A stretch of DNA of 64,000 nt, taken from contig NZ_CP112972.1 in the NCBI RefSeq assembly GCF_026410925.1, positions 2,542,001 through 2,606,000 on the forward strand, given 5' to 3'. Shown piece after piece: positions 1 to 7,599 of the stretch (positions within the stretch are counted from its first letter, which is position 1; every line of letters starts with the position of its first letter). The stretch is from Halovenus salina. GTDB taxonomy: Archaea; Halobacteriota; Halobacteria; Halobacteriales; Haloarculaceae. The position numbers and the translations under genes were made by a program. Below the pieces are notes generated by a model, which did no database searches, had not been told where the DNA came from, and worked only from the letters and a program-made list of their open reading frames with translations.

Positions 1-1089
1 GAGCGCGCCGCCGACGGTGACCTCACTGCGCGGCTGGATACGGATATCGATAACGAGGCAATGACCGAGATTGCAACAGGCCTCAACCGGATGTTGGCCG
101 ACATCGAAACGACAATGCGGGATATACAGGGTTTCTCCCACGAAGTCGCGGCCGCAAGCGAGGAGGCAAGCGCAAGCGCACAGGAAGCCAAGCGCGCAAG
201 CGAAGATATAAGCGAAAGCGTTCAGGAGATAGCGAGCGGCACCGACGATCAGCGTGAACAGCTCGAACAGATATCGAGCGAGATGAATAACCTATCAGCC
301 ACTATCGAGGAAGTTGCGTCGACGGCACAGACTGTCGCTACCACGTCACAGGAGGCCGAAGAGCTGGCAACGAGCGGCGAGCATACCGCACAGGAGGCCA
401 TCGGACAGATGGACGAGGTTCAACAAACGATGGCCGACACAGTCGAGAACGTCGAAGCACTTGACGACCTGATGGCCGAAATCGACGAGATTGTCGACCT
501 GATCGCCGACATTGCCGAGCAGACGAACATGCTCGCACTGAATGCCAATATCGAGGCCGCTCGGGCGGGTGACGGCTCTGGCAGCGGCGACGGGTTCGCC
601 GTCGTCGCAGACGAGGTCAAGCAACTCGCCGGCGAAACACAGGAGTCTGCCGAAGACGTTGCACAACTAGTCGCGCAAGTCCAAGACCAGACGAACATCA
701 CAGTCGAAGAGATACAGACCGCAGAACAGCAGGTCCGTGAGACCAGCGACACGGTCGCGGAGACAGTCGAAGCCTTCAGCAACGTTGTTTCAAACATCGA
801 GACGACAAACGATGGCGTCCAAGAAATCAGTGAGGCGATGGACGACCAGGCCGCAAGCTCCGAAGAAGTTGTTGCGATGGCCGACGAAGTCGCAGAAATC
901 AGTCAGTCAACGGCCGCTGAGTCTGAGACTGTGTCGGCAAACGCTGAGGAACAGGCGTCCTCGATGACAGAAGTCACCGCAAACGTCCAATCACTCGCCG
1001 AACAGGCTGAGAACCTCCAACTACAGCTTGAGAGCTTCGACGTTGGTGAGCGTTCGACACAGCAAGAAGCGGCATACGGCGACGACTGA
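1..1089 (+). CDS. Methyl-accepting chemotaxis (Htr-type) transducer, C-terminal part
   Basis: The reading frame is open from base 1, so the start lies outside the window; 362 residues are visible. The first 30 residues look like the end of a HAMP domain (DGDLTARL motif), followed by a long coiled-coil signalling domain. The conserved hairpin tip [18 protein letters not shown] sits near residues 172-189 and would contact CheA and CheW. A short Gly/Ser/Asp insertion follows the tip before GFAVVADEV, as is common in haloarchaeal transducers. Glu/Gln-rich stretches could be methylation sites. No sensor domain or membrane segment is visible, so the ligand cannot be inferred. Confidence 0.93.
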   Translation, partial: ERAADGDLTARLDTDIDNEAMTEIATGLNRMLADIETTMRDIQGFSHEVAAASEEASASAQEAKRASEDISESVQEIASGTDDQREQLEQISSEMNNLSATIEEVASTAQTVATTSQEAEELATSGEHTAQEAIGQMDEVQQTMADTVENVEALDDLMAEIDEIVDLIADIAEQTNMLALNANIEAARAGDGSGSGDGFAVVADEVKQLAGETQESAEDVAQLVAQVQDQTNITVEEIQTAEQQVRETSDTVAETVEAFSNVVSNIETTNDGVQEISEAMDDQAASSEEVVAMADEVAEISQSTAAESETVSANAEEQASSMTEVTANVQSLAEQAENLQLQLESFDVGERSTQQEAAYGDD

Positions 1090-1196
1090 CGACAGCGAAC
1101 GCTGTCGACAGCTCGTCGTGGCTACGTATCACGAAGCGGCAAATGTCTATCTTTCGCGGGGTAATACTTATCGACCTGCCGCGAGACGACAGATGT

Positions 1197-1718
1197 ATGA
1201 CGGAATCAGCTGACTCTGAGACGGTTTCGGTCGAGCTTGATACGGAACTGCTGGCAGATATCGAAACGCGCTACGAGGATCTTGGATACGCTAGCCTCAG
1301 CGCCTTTTTCGAGCAGGCGGCAGCCGACGCCGTCAGACATCCAGCGTTCGACCGCGGCGACCTGCGGGCGATGCTGACCAGCGAGGTCGACATTCAGGCC
1401 GGACGCCTGTCGACCAGTACGGAAATTGCTGAGGATATTGGCGTCGAGGAGCCAGCCGACAACAACGCCTGGGATTGGCTGCTCACCGAGACGGCGGCGG
1501 CCGACCTCGACCGGCGTGACGACTACGCGAAAGAGCGTATCGTGACGACGCTCAACGACCTCGTCAGCGGCGAGTGGCGCAACCCAACAGAGGACCTGGA
1601 GTCGCTCGCTGAAGCCCCACACGACAAGCTACTCATCGGGCCCTTCCGCCTGGGCTGTCGTGTCGACGCTGACGAGCAGGTGTTGTACGTCCTCCGAATC
1701 CGGATGCGGGGCGAGTGA
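1197..1718 (+). CDS. Ribbon-helix-helix / RelE-ParE-like fusion protein
   Basis: This 173-residue protein starts at ATG 1197; a TATA-like TAATACTTA at 1162-1170 lies about 30 bases upstream, which suits a leaderless transcript, so I prefer it to ATG 1143. Residues 8-45 resemble a ribbon-helix-helix DNA-binding domain (SVELDTELLADIETRY then LSAFFEQAA). The last 70 residues read like a RelE/ParE fold: AKERIVTTLNDL, a variable loop, then LLIGPFRLGCRVDADEQVLY and LRIRMRGE. In toxin-antitoxin systems these parts are normally separate proteins. Fusion suggests a self-neutralised toxin or a regulator that reuses the fold. No partner gene is adjacent. The domain calls come from motif recognition only. 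Confidence 0.7.
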   Translation: MTESADSETVSVELDTELLADIETRYEDLGYASLSAFFEQAAADAVRHPAFDRGDLRAMLTSEVDIQAGRLSTSTEIAEDIGVEEPADNNAWDWLLTETAAADLDRRDDYAKERIVTTLNDLVSGEWRNPTEDLESLAEAPHDKLLIGPFRLGCRVDADEQVLYVLRIRMRGE

Positions 1719-1746
1719 GGCGGGCTATAGTACTCCGTCGGCGGAC

Positions 1747-2151
1747 TCACTCCGTCAGGGTGTCGGATGACTCCGGAGCTGGCGTCTGTGAGTTGTCGGT
1801 GTACGGGAGTGTGGCTGCGAGTCGGTTGGCGACCTCGGGGCTGACAGCGCCGGCCATCTCCATTGCTTCCCGCTCGTAATCCTCCAGGTCGAGGATACTT
1901 CGAAAAAACCACGAGAGGATGACGTACCGGTCGTGATACGACTCGGCAACCTCCTCGCCTTTTCCCGTGAGTGTCACTCCTTGGTAGGGCTCGTAGCTGA
2001 GCAGATTCTCTTCATCGAGGCGTTGACAGGTCTCGGTCACCGTCGCCGGCGAGCGATCGAGCATCTCGGCGAGTCTATCGAAAGATACCGGACGAGGGCC
2101 TCGACTCTCCTCGATGTAGACGGCGAGCAGGTACTCTAGCTTGCTGGTCAT
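1747..2151 (-). CDS. DtxR/MntR-family transcriptional regulator lacking canonical metal ligands
   Basis: The protein has 134 residues from ATG 2151; a TTG at 2208 would add 19 residues that do not fit the family. An N-terminal winged helix (residues about 3-62, with SFDRLAEMLDRSPATVTETC as the helix-turn-helix and GVTLTGKG as the wing) leads into a dimerisation region ending near SPEVANRL. The family normally binds Mn or Fe through His and Glu residues in that second half. Here the RH pair and the LEH motif read RY and MAG, so most ligands appear lost. A perfect palindrome upstream of its start is a likely autoregulatory operator. The divergent neighbour is a NifU-like protein, which points to iron or Fe-S control. 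Confidence 0.8.
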   Translation of the reverse strand: MTSKLEYLLAVYIEESRGPRPVSFDRLAEMLDRSPATVTETCQRLDEENLLSYEPYQGVTLTGKGEEVAESYHDRYVILSWFFRSILDLEDYEREAMEMAGAVSPEVANRLAATLPYTDNSQTPAPESSDTLTE

Positions 2152-2216
2152 CGTTTCCTCCGTCGGCAGTTCTGTCCCCAACGTCGTCTTCGTCGGTCCA
2201 TCGGACAACCTCTTGT

Positions 2217-2234
2217 TTTTAGGTATACCTAAAA
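2217..2234. promoter_or_regulatory. 18-bp perfect palindrome, probable DtxR-family operator
   Basis: The sequence TTTTAGGTATACCTAAAA is a perfect inverted repeat. It resembles DtxR-family operators, which have TTAGG/CCTAA half-sites. It lies between a TATA-like element on the minus strand (2235-2244, GTATTTTATC) and the start of the regulator gene, so a bound repressor would block transcription of its own gene. Confidence 0.75.
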
Positions 2235-2298
2235 GATAAAATACCTTGTGGTGCTATCTCGGGTGGCCGACAGACAGAACCGTGTCACCGCAGGATCG

Positions 2299-2316
2299 TT
2301 TAGGCAGTGCGAAAAA
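2299..2316 (+). repeat. Direct repeat copy 1 (TTTAGGC..TGCGAAAAA)
   Basis: TTTAGGCAGTGCGAAAAA matches a second copy at 2383-2400 in 16 of 18 positions. The copies start 84 bases apart, close to eight helical turns. Each begins with the same TTTAGG half-site as the palindrome at 2217. Confidence 0.6.
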
Positions 2317-2382
2317 TATATGATACAGATACGTTTCTCAAACCGAGTCGACAAATAGCGCGATTTCTTGCATCTCACGTGT

Positions 2383-2400
2383 TTTAGGCGATGCGAAAAA
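2383..2400 (+). repeat. Direct repeat copy 2, just upstream of the nifU-like promoter
   Basis: TTTAGGCGATGCGAAAAA is the second copy. It ends about eight bases before the TATA-like TTTATTA (2408-2414) of the NifU-like gene, in the position expected for the BRE or an activator site. Together with copy 1 it may be a paired regulator-binding site. Confidence 0.6.
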
Positions 2401-2441
2401 ACCTCACTTTTATTACACTTATGGGTGTAGAAGTATGTGTA

Positions 2442-2768
2442 ATGAGCGCCCAAAGCCTCAAACAGCAGACCCAGAACTACCTCACAAACAACGTCCCACA
2501 GATTCAGCAACACGGTGGCTCCTTCGAGGTGCGAGATGTCGACCCCGAGCGCGGACACGCAACCGTCGCCATCGGTGGCACCTGTTCTGGCTGTGGCATC
2601 GCGCCGATGACGATGAACGCAATCGAGAGCCGGCTTCCAGAGAGCATCGACGGCATCGACACGGTGGAAGTGGTTCGGTCGACGCAGCCCGACGCGGCGG
2701 TGATGCCCTCGAAGACTGACGAGATGGAGTCGATGACCGAGTACGAAGATTACAGTCCGCCGCTCTGA
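2442..2768 (+). CDS. NifU C-terminal domain Fe-S scaffold-like protein
   Basis: This 108-residue protein starts at ATG 2442, about 30 bases after a TATA-like TTTATTA, consistent with a leaderless message. The upstream in-frame ATG 2391 lies inside a repeat and is less likely. Residues 25-90 match the NifU/Nfu C-terminal domain, with the cysteine pair in GGTCSGCGIAPMTMNAIE that holds a transient Fe-S cluster. The family delivers clusters to apo-proteins in the cytoplasm. The acidic tail after the domain has no recognised function. Its divergent DtxR-like neighbour and the repeats in front of it suggest regulation by iron or oxidative state. Confidence 0.85.
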   Translation: MSAQSLKQQTQNYLTNNVPQIQQHGGSFEVRDVDPERGHATVAIGGTCSGCGIAPMTMNAIESRLPESIDGIDTVEVVRSTQPDAAVMPSKTDEMESMTEYEDYSPPL

Positions 2769-2787
2769 GAAATTCGTTCGTCGACGG

Positions 2788-3420
2788 TTACTCCGAGGTC
2801 TCGCTGGCGTCGAACTCGTGGCCACATTCCGGACAGCACACCTCGTCGTGGCGTAACTCGACGCTGTGCTCACGGACGTCGCGCATGACCTCGGAGATGC
2901 GGTCTTCGGCCTCCAGCTCTTCTTCGACAGTGAGGTCGACACCTTCGATCTCCAAGAGGAACTTCGCGACCTCGGTGGCCTCGTACATCACGTCGTCGAG
3001 CTCCTCGGCGGTGAAGAAATCCGACATCGCGCCATAGAGGAAAGTCGCCCCGGCGGTGCGGACCTTCTCCTCGAAGGAACTGCGGGCCTGGTTGACCGCC
3101 TGTGGCGAATAGGTGTCGGTCATGAAGGGGACGAGATGGGGAAGATTTTCGCCGATTTTGGTCATCTCCACGCCCGTCTCGGTTCGGAAGTCAGCACAGA
3201 GGCGGGCGATAGCCCACTCTCTGGCCGTAATGTAGGTCCGCTCGCGCAGGAACTCGTTCGCGCGGTCGTAGGTGCTGTCGTCGATTTTCTGGAATTTCTC
3301 GTATTTTTGTACATCTTCTGGGAGGGTTACCTCGCGTTCCTCGCCCACCCTCGAATCCTCTGGCGGTGGTGTCTCCTCGTCGGCCGTCGACTTCTCCGAC
3401 GACGCTGGCTCATCTGCCAT
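2788..3420 (-). CDS. Conserved haloarchaeal protein of unknown function (DUF5806-like)
   Basis: This is a 210-residue acidic protein starting at ATG 3420; the reading frame extends upstream, but those residues lack the acidic composition. The first 40 residues are disordered and Glu/Pro-rich. The core from about residue 50 to 190 is helical, with a conserved-looking stretch around ITAREWAIARLCADFRTETG. The C-terminus ends with CCPECGHEFDA, a half zinc ribbon. I recall similar proteins in many haloarchaea without a known function, possibly the family called DUF5806, but I cannot confirm that. It is convergent with the NifU-like gene, 20 bases away. Confidence 0.75.
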   Translation of the reverse strand: MADEPASSEKSTADEETPPPEDSRVGEEREVTLPEDVQKYEKFQKIDDSTYDRANEFLRERTYITAREWAIARLCADFRTETGVEMTKIGENLPHLVPFMTDTYSPQAVNQARSSFEEKVRTAGATFLYGAMSDFFTAEELDDVMYEATEVAKFLLEIEGVDLTVEEELEAEDRISEVMRDVREHSVELRHDEVCCPECGHEFDASETSE

Positions 3421-3517
3421 GCTCGACCCTGTGAGCGCTGACAGAAAAAGCGTGTCGGCACCTGCCAGTGTCGTCTGCGAGCTGTCTCGGCGAAACACTT
3501 TGTGTATCTTCCATGCT

Positions 3518-3748
3518 ATGACAACTATGGCCACTTCGATTACGAGGCCGGATCCCGACGAATCGTGTGCGTACTGTCAGTCTCCGATTTTCGACCACGA
3601 ACCGGTCTGTGTTCGGGACTGCACCGACGACTGTGGGTCGCCCGTCCACTTCTGTAACTACGCGTGTCTTTCAGTGTACATCGAGGAGAACGACCTCGCG
3701 GTGGGTGACGCCTGTGAGTGGTCGCCCGACGGAGAGGGCTGCTGTTAA
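3518..3748 (+). CDS. Small cysteine-rich zinc-finger protein
   Basis: This 76-residue protein starts at ATG 3518, or three codons later at 3527. Cysteines lie at CAYC, then C..DC..DC, CNYAC and a terminal CC, enough for one or two zinc sites of the treble-clef or MYND type. Such small Cys-rich proteins are abundant in haloarchaea, and most have no assigned role. It is divergent from the DUF5806-like gene, and the two share a short promoter region of about 100 bases. No partner is evident. Confidence 0.7.
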   Translation: MTTMATSITRPDPDESCAYCQSPIFDHEPVCVRDCTDDCGSPVHFCNYACLSVYIEENDLAVGDACEWSPDGEGCC

Positions 3749-3762
3749 GTCGGGAACACCGC

Positions 3763-4041
3763 CTACCACCGGACCTCGAAGCCGTCTTCTTCCTGTGGGG
3801 GCTCGTAGCTCACCTCCACGTCGTCGACGCTGGCTGCCGAACTCCCCTCGTGACAGAACTCGACCATCGTCTCGACATCTTTCTCGGTCCCCTCGAAGAC
3901 CGCCTCGACGCGGCCGTCGTCGAGGTTGCGAACCCAGCCGTCGACGCCGTGTTCGCGGGCCGTGTCGCGGGTCGTCGCACGGAAGTAGACGCCCTGTACC
4001 TTGCCGGAGACGTAGACGTGTGCCCGTGTTCGTTCGCTCAT
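3763..4041 (-). CDS. acyP: Acylphosphatase
   Basis: The 92-residue length is typical of the family. The signature VQGVYFRATT near residues 15-24 holds the catalytic Arg, and GWVRNLDDGRVEAVFEG near residues 34-50 holds the catalytic Asn. The enzyme hydrolyses carboxyl-phosphate bonds such as acetyl phosphate and carbamoyl phosphate in the cytoplasm. The start is set at ATG 4041; nine extra upstream codons are not conserved in the family. It follows the glycosylase gene by 36 bases on the same strand and could be cotranscribed with it. Confidence 0.95.
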   Translation of the reverse strand: MSERTRAHVYVSGKVQGVYFRATTRDTAREHGVDGWVRNLDDGRVEAVFEGTEKDVETMVEFCHEGSSAASVDDVEVSYEPPQEEDGFEVRW

Positions 4042-4077
4042 GCGTCGGCGTTCGAGTGCGCCCCTCAAAACAGTATC

Positions 4078-4989
4078 TCACTCGCCGAGGTCGTCGCCGC
4101 CACCGTTTCGGAGGAAATGGAAGAGGTACGTCTGGGTGTAGCCCGCGTGCTCTCCGCCGAGGCGCTCGCGAATCGCACGCGAGGTCTCCGTGTAGTTCCC
4201 GCGTTCGCAGTCAGGGTAGTACTCCTCGATTGTCTGGCGAATCCACGTATCCAGCGGGACCGCCTCATTATAACCGAGAGAAAAGAGCAGAATACAGTCC
4301 GCGACCTTGTCGCCGACGCCGACGAACTCGGTGAGTGCCTCGCGGGCCTCCTCGTAGGGCAGGTCACGAACGTCGATAGGCGTTCCTTCGGTGACCAACT
4401 CGGCCGAGCGCTGGACGTACGGCGCACGGTAGCCAAGCGAGAGATCACGTAACTGTGTCTCCGTGGCCTCGGCCAGTTGTTCCGGCGTCGGATAGGCGTG
4501 GTAGGTCGAGCCGTCGAACTCGACGGGCGTGCCAAAGGCCTCTCGGAGAGACTGTTGCATCCCGTGGATGCGCGAGACACGCATCTGGGCCGAGCAGATA
4601 AACGAGATGAGCGACCCGAAAGGTGGGTCGTTTACCAGCCGCATCCCCCAGTACGTGTCGTAGGCCTGCTCGATTACCTCGTCGTCGGGTGCGGTGGCAC
4701 GAATCGAACCGAGGTCGTCGTCGAGGCGGAGTCGACGAAACAGAATCGGTTTGGCGTCGACAGTCGCTTCCCATTCGAGACGACCCTCGTGTTGGCGGAC
4801 TCGGATGACCGCGGGGTCGCCGTCGACCCGGGCGGTCGTCAGATACCAGGCCTCGCCACCGTACTGTGTGGTGTCGTCGAAGTCTTCGCCGTCTTCGCGC
4901 CACCAGAGATACGACTGCCCGCTTTCGAGCGTCGACTGGAGATCGAACCCACTCCCCAACGCTGACAGGTCGATAACACCCTGCTCCAT
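4078..4989 (-). CDS. ogg: OGG1-type 8-oxoguanine DNA glycosylase/AP lyase
   Basis: The 303-residue protein has an OGG1-like N-terminal domain followed by the helix-hairpin-helix GPD domain. FVGVGDKVADCILLFSLG near residues 220-238 contains the catalytic Lys, and AVPLDTWIRQ supplies the catalytic Asp. It removes 8-oxoguanine opposite C and cleaves the abasic strand. The full OGG1 architecture, rather than the shorter OGG2 or AGOG forms, is common in haloarchaea. The start is ATG 4989; the 29 upstream codons in frame are basic and not family-like. The upstream neighbour is divergent. Confidence 0.92.
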   Translation of the reverse strand: MEQGVIDLSALGSGFDLQSTLESGQSYLWWREDGEDFDDTTQYGGEAWYLTTARVDGDPAVIRVRQHEGRLEWEATVDAKPILFRRLRLDDDLGSIRATAPDDEVIEQAYDTYWGMRLVNDPPFGSLISFICSAQMRVSRIHGMQQSLREAFGTPVEFDGSTYHAYPTPEQLAEATETQLRDLSLGYRAPYVQRSAELVTEGTPIDVRDLPYEEAREALTEFVGVGDKVADCILLFSLGYNEAVPLDTWIRQTIEEYYPDCERGNYTETSRAIRERLGGEHAGYTQTYLFHFLRNGGGDDLGE

Positions 4990-5101
4990 TATCCATACAG
5001 CAGGCTGGAACCGTCTTGTCCGTTTCGAGTTTGACACGGTTCGTGAAAGCGAGCGAACATTCGGGCTAACCTTCATATTTGTTGGCGGTCAAAATGTAGA
5101 T

Positions 5102-5599
5102 ATGAACTGCAGAGTTGTCGTCGAAGCGGCTGTTCCTGTCTACGACGTGGAAACTTCCGACGAAGCGGTTCGTATTGCCATCTCGAAGACAGGCGAGATG
5201 CTGAACCCCGACCTCAACTACGTCGAGATAAACATGGGCGAGCGAACGTCACCCTCCGGCGAGGAGCTGCCCCCTGCGTTCATCGCGGCCGACGAGGCCC
5301 TTGTCGCCTTGGAACTGGAGATAACCGTCTTCAACGTCGAACGAGAGGAACACGCCGCCCGTATCGCCCGCAAGGAAATCGGCCAGCGCCTCGAAAACAT
5401 CCCGCTCGATGTGCTCGAAATCGAGGTCACCGAGGAAGATGACGAGGAGGAGGCGGACGACGGAGGAACGGACGAACAGAATGCGGCCGAGGACGCTGCC
5501 GAGAACGAGTCGGCCCAAGAACCAGTCGGAGACGAGACACCGACAGAGAGCCCTGACGACGAGGTCCTCCCCGAGTTCGAGGAACTCATCGACGAGTAA
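5102..5599 (+). CDS. UPF0212 (DUF555) family protein
   Basis: The 165-residue protein begins at ATG 5102 with a TATA-like CATATTT about 27 bases upstream. Residues 1-110 match the archaeal UPF0212/DUF555 family: VVVEAAVPVYDV, then AIGVAIS-like IAISKTGEMLNPDLNYVEI, and EHAARIARKEIGQRL. The CxxC pair that some members have in the middle is absent here. The last 55 residues form a Glu/Asp-rich low-complexity tail. The function of the family is unknown. Confidence 0.85.
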   Translation: MNCRVVVEAAVPVYDVETSDEAVRIAISKTGEMLNPDLNYVEINMGERTSPSGEELPPAFIAADEALVALELEITVFNVEREEHAARIARKEIGQRLENIPLDVLEIEVTEEDDEEEADDGGTDEQNAAEDAAENESAQEPVGDETPTESPDDEVLPEFEELIDE

Positions 5600-5622
5600 C
5601 GTTCCCTATTTTGTCTGTGTTG

Positions 5623-5647
5623 GGCTGTCGCCCTCGACCCGACAGCC
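5623..5647. terminator. GC-rich hairpin between convergent genes
   Basis: GGCTGTCG (5623-5630) pairs with CGACAGCC (5640-5647) across a 9-base loop, 24 bases after the UPF0212 stop. A second small stem, GCCAC/GTGGC, lies at 5674-5688. The 97-base gap separates two convergent genes, so a bidirectional terminator is plausible, although no T-run follows the stem. Confidence 0.4.
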
Positions 5648-5696
5648 GCAGGGCTATCGACAACTGTTGTTGACGCGCCACTCGAGGTGGCAGAAA

Positions 5697-5933
5697 TTAG
5701 TCGGCGGCAGCAGAAACCGGCTCGGTCTCTTCGGCGGTCATCTCAGAGGTGATGTCTCGTGCGATAGCAAAGACAGCCTCTTTGTGTTCTGTTTTCGACT
5801 TGTGAATCGAGGTTGGTTGGACGCCAAGAGAAATGTATTCGTCGTGGTCAACAGAGTCTCCTGTTTTTTCTTCGTAGTGATTCTGTACCTGGGCAAGGAG
5901 ACCGTGAAGGTGAATGAGCTCCTGCTTTTTCAT
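5697..5933 (-). CDS. UPF0058 family protein
   Basis: This 78-residue protein starts MKKQELIHLHGLLAQVQNHY, which is the hallmark of the archaeal UPF0058 family. The rest is mainly helical and ends in an Ala/Glu tail. The family has no established function. The gene is single, convergent with the UPF0212 gene and followed upstream by about 215 bases without a gene, in which I see only AT-rich promoter-like sequence. Confidence 0.9.
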   Translation of the reverse strand: MKKQELIHLHGLLAQVQNHYEEKTGDSVDHDEYISLGVQPTSIHKSKTEHKEAVFAIARDITSEMTAEETEPVSAAAD

Positions 5934-6148
5934 GGTCGTCTTACCATATAGACTGGAGGGTTATAATGGTACCCCGAGTACCGTTAACACACTTCTGGCG
6001 AGATTGGCCCCGTTAGCCCCCCTCTGGCCGATGTACCCAACCCTGTTGGAGACTGTTTCGAAAGTTCCTCGCCTCGTTGTAAGTGATTATATTATTACAC
6101 TATGATTATTCTGGAGTATTTGGCAGGGGGTTTGATGCATACAGGTTA

Positions 6149-7507
6149 TCAATTTTGCGGACCGTTCTCCTTTCCGTAGCTCTGGACGGCCTCGTAGACG
6201 CGTTCGGTTCCCCACTCGACAGCGTCGACGGGGACCCGCTCGTCGCCGCTGTGGACGAGTTCGAGGAAAGGGAGATCGCCGAGTTGCATCGGGATGAAGC
6301 CGTAGCTCTGGACGTCGACCTGCGCGAGGTGGCGGCCGTCGGTCGCGCCCGCCATCAACAGCGGAATCGGGGTGCCACCGGTCTCTGCTTCGAGAATCGC
6401 ACCCAGTTCCTCGAAGGTGTCTAGATCTGCCGAGGGCGGGCCGGAATCGAATCGCACGACCTCGAACTCGGGCTCCTGGCCCGTCAGCTCCCGGAGCTCT
6501 GCCATCACGTCTTCGGGTTCCTGGCCGGGAACGAGCCGACAGTCGAGGAAGACGGTGACCTCTTCGGGAACCACGTTCTCCTTGTCGCCGCCGTCGACGA
6601 TGGTCGGGTTGGCGGTGTTGTGGAGCAACGCGTCGAACATCTTCGTCTCTGTCTCCATCGCATCCAGTACGTCGTCGGTCTGCTCGGGGTCGAGCAGAGC
6701 TTCAAACTGCTCGGCCTGTTCGGGAGGAACGGCGTCGGCCAGCGCCTCGAACATCTGTTCGGCGGCGGGCGTGATGTGGACCGGCAGGCGCTCACTGTCG
6801 ACGGTCTCGACGAACGACGCCATCTTGCCCATCGCCGTCCCCTCGTGGGGGAACGACGCGTGACCACTGTTTCCCCGGAACGTTGCCTCCAGCCAGCAGA
6901 CCTGCTTCTCGTTGACCTGAATCGGGTAGGTCTCGACCCCGGCTATCTCCATGTCGTAGCCGCCGAACTCGCCGATTGCGTGGTCGATATCGGCAAACAG
7001 CTCGGGGTGTTCGTCGACGAGATAACCAAGGCCGTCGTCGCCGCCGCCCTCCTCGTCGGAGACGACGAGCAGATGCACGTCGCCTGGCGGCTGTTCGTCC
7101 TCGGCTGCGAGCCGGAGGAAGGTGGCGAGGAACATCGCCACCCCGGATTTCATGTCGAGCGTCCCGCGCCCCCACACGTGACCGTCCTCGACGACTGCCT
7201 CGAAGGGGTCGTGTGTCCACTCCTGGCCGGTGACGGGAACGACATCGACGTGTCCATAGAGTAGGAGCGGTGGCCCATCGCCGCCAGAGATAGTACTGAA
7301 CAGATTTGGCCGGCTCGGGTCCTTGGCGTAGGTGTCGTACTCGACACCGTATGCGTCGAGCAGCTCCCCAATCCAGTCAATGCAGGCTTTCTCGTCCCCC
7401 GGCGGATTGACTGTCTCAAAGCGGATTAGATCCCGAAGTAACTCGACGGGCGCGTCGTGTACGTCGGTCGATACGGGCGCGTCGTGTGTGGTCTCGGCGT
7501 CGGCCAT
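6149..7507 (-). CDS. M20-family metallopeptidase (ArgE/DapE/carboxypeptidase type)
   Basis: The 452-residue protein has the M20 metal-binding plan: YGHVDVVPV near residue 85 (first His and Asp), GRGTLDMKSG near residue 115 (bridging Asp), and SDEEGGG near residue 150 (catalytic and metal Glu). A dimerisation domain is inserted between residues about 210 and 320, after NSGHASFPHEG. Members are di-zinc peptidases or deacylases, such as acetylornithine deacetylase, succinyl-diaminopimelate desuccinylase or carboxypeptidase G2. Nothing nearby fixes the substrate, so I leave it general. It is a monocistronic gene. Confidence 0.92.
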   Translation of the reverse strand: MADAETTHDAPVSTDVHDAPVELLRDLIRFETVNPPGDEKACIDWIGELLDAYGVEYDTYAKDPSRPNLFSTISGGDGPPLLLYGHVDVVPVTGQEWTHDPFEAVVEDGHVWGRGTLDMKSGVAMFLATFLRLAAEDEQPPGDVHLLVVSDEEGGGDDGLGYLVDEHPELFADIDHAIGEFGGYDMEIAGVETYPIQVNEKQVCWLEATFRGNSGHASFPHEGTAMGKMASFVETVDSERLPVHITPAAEQMFEALADAVPPEQAEQFEALLDPEQTDDVLDAMETETKMFDALLHNTANPTIVDGGDKENVVPEEVTVFLDCRLVPGQEPEDVMAELRELTGQEPEFEVVRFDSGPPSADLDTFEELGAILEAETGGTPIPLLMAGATDGRHLAQVDVQSYGFIPMQLGDLPFLELVHSGDERVPVDAVEWGTERVYEAVQSYGKENGPQN

Positions 7508-7599
7508 GCCTCTCTATCGCGGGCGGCCGACAATAAAAGATTCCCGCGGGTACATGTCGTTTCGAAACCGACAAACGCCGGACAGGCAAACGGCAACCA

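Noticed and set aside
5934-6148. Possible RNA gene in the AT-rich gap between UPF0058 and the M20 peptidase
   Set aside because: No convincing stem or tRNA-like element could be seen by eye.
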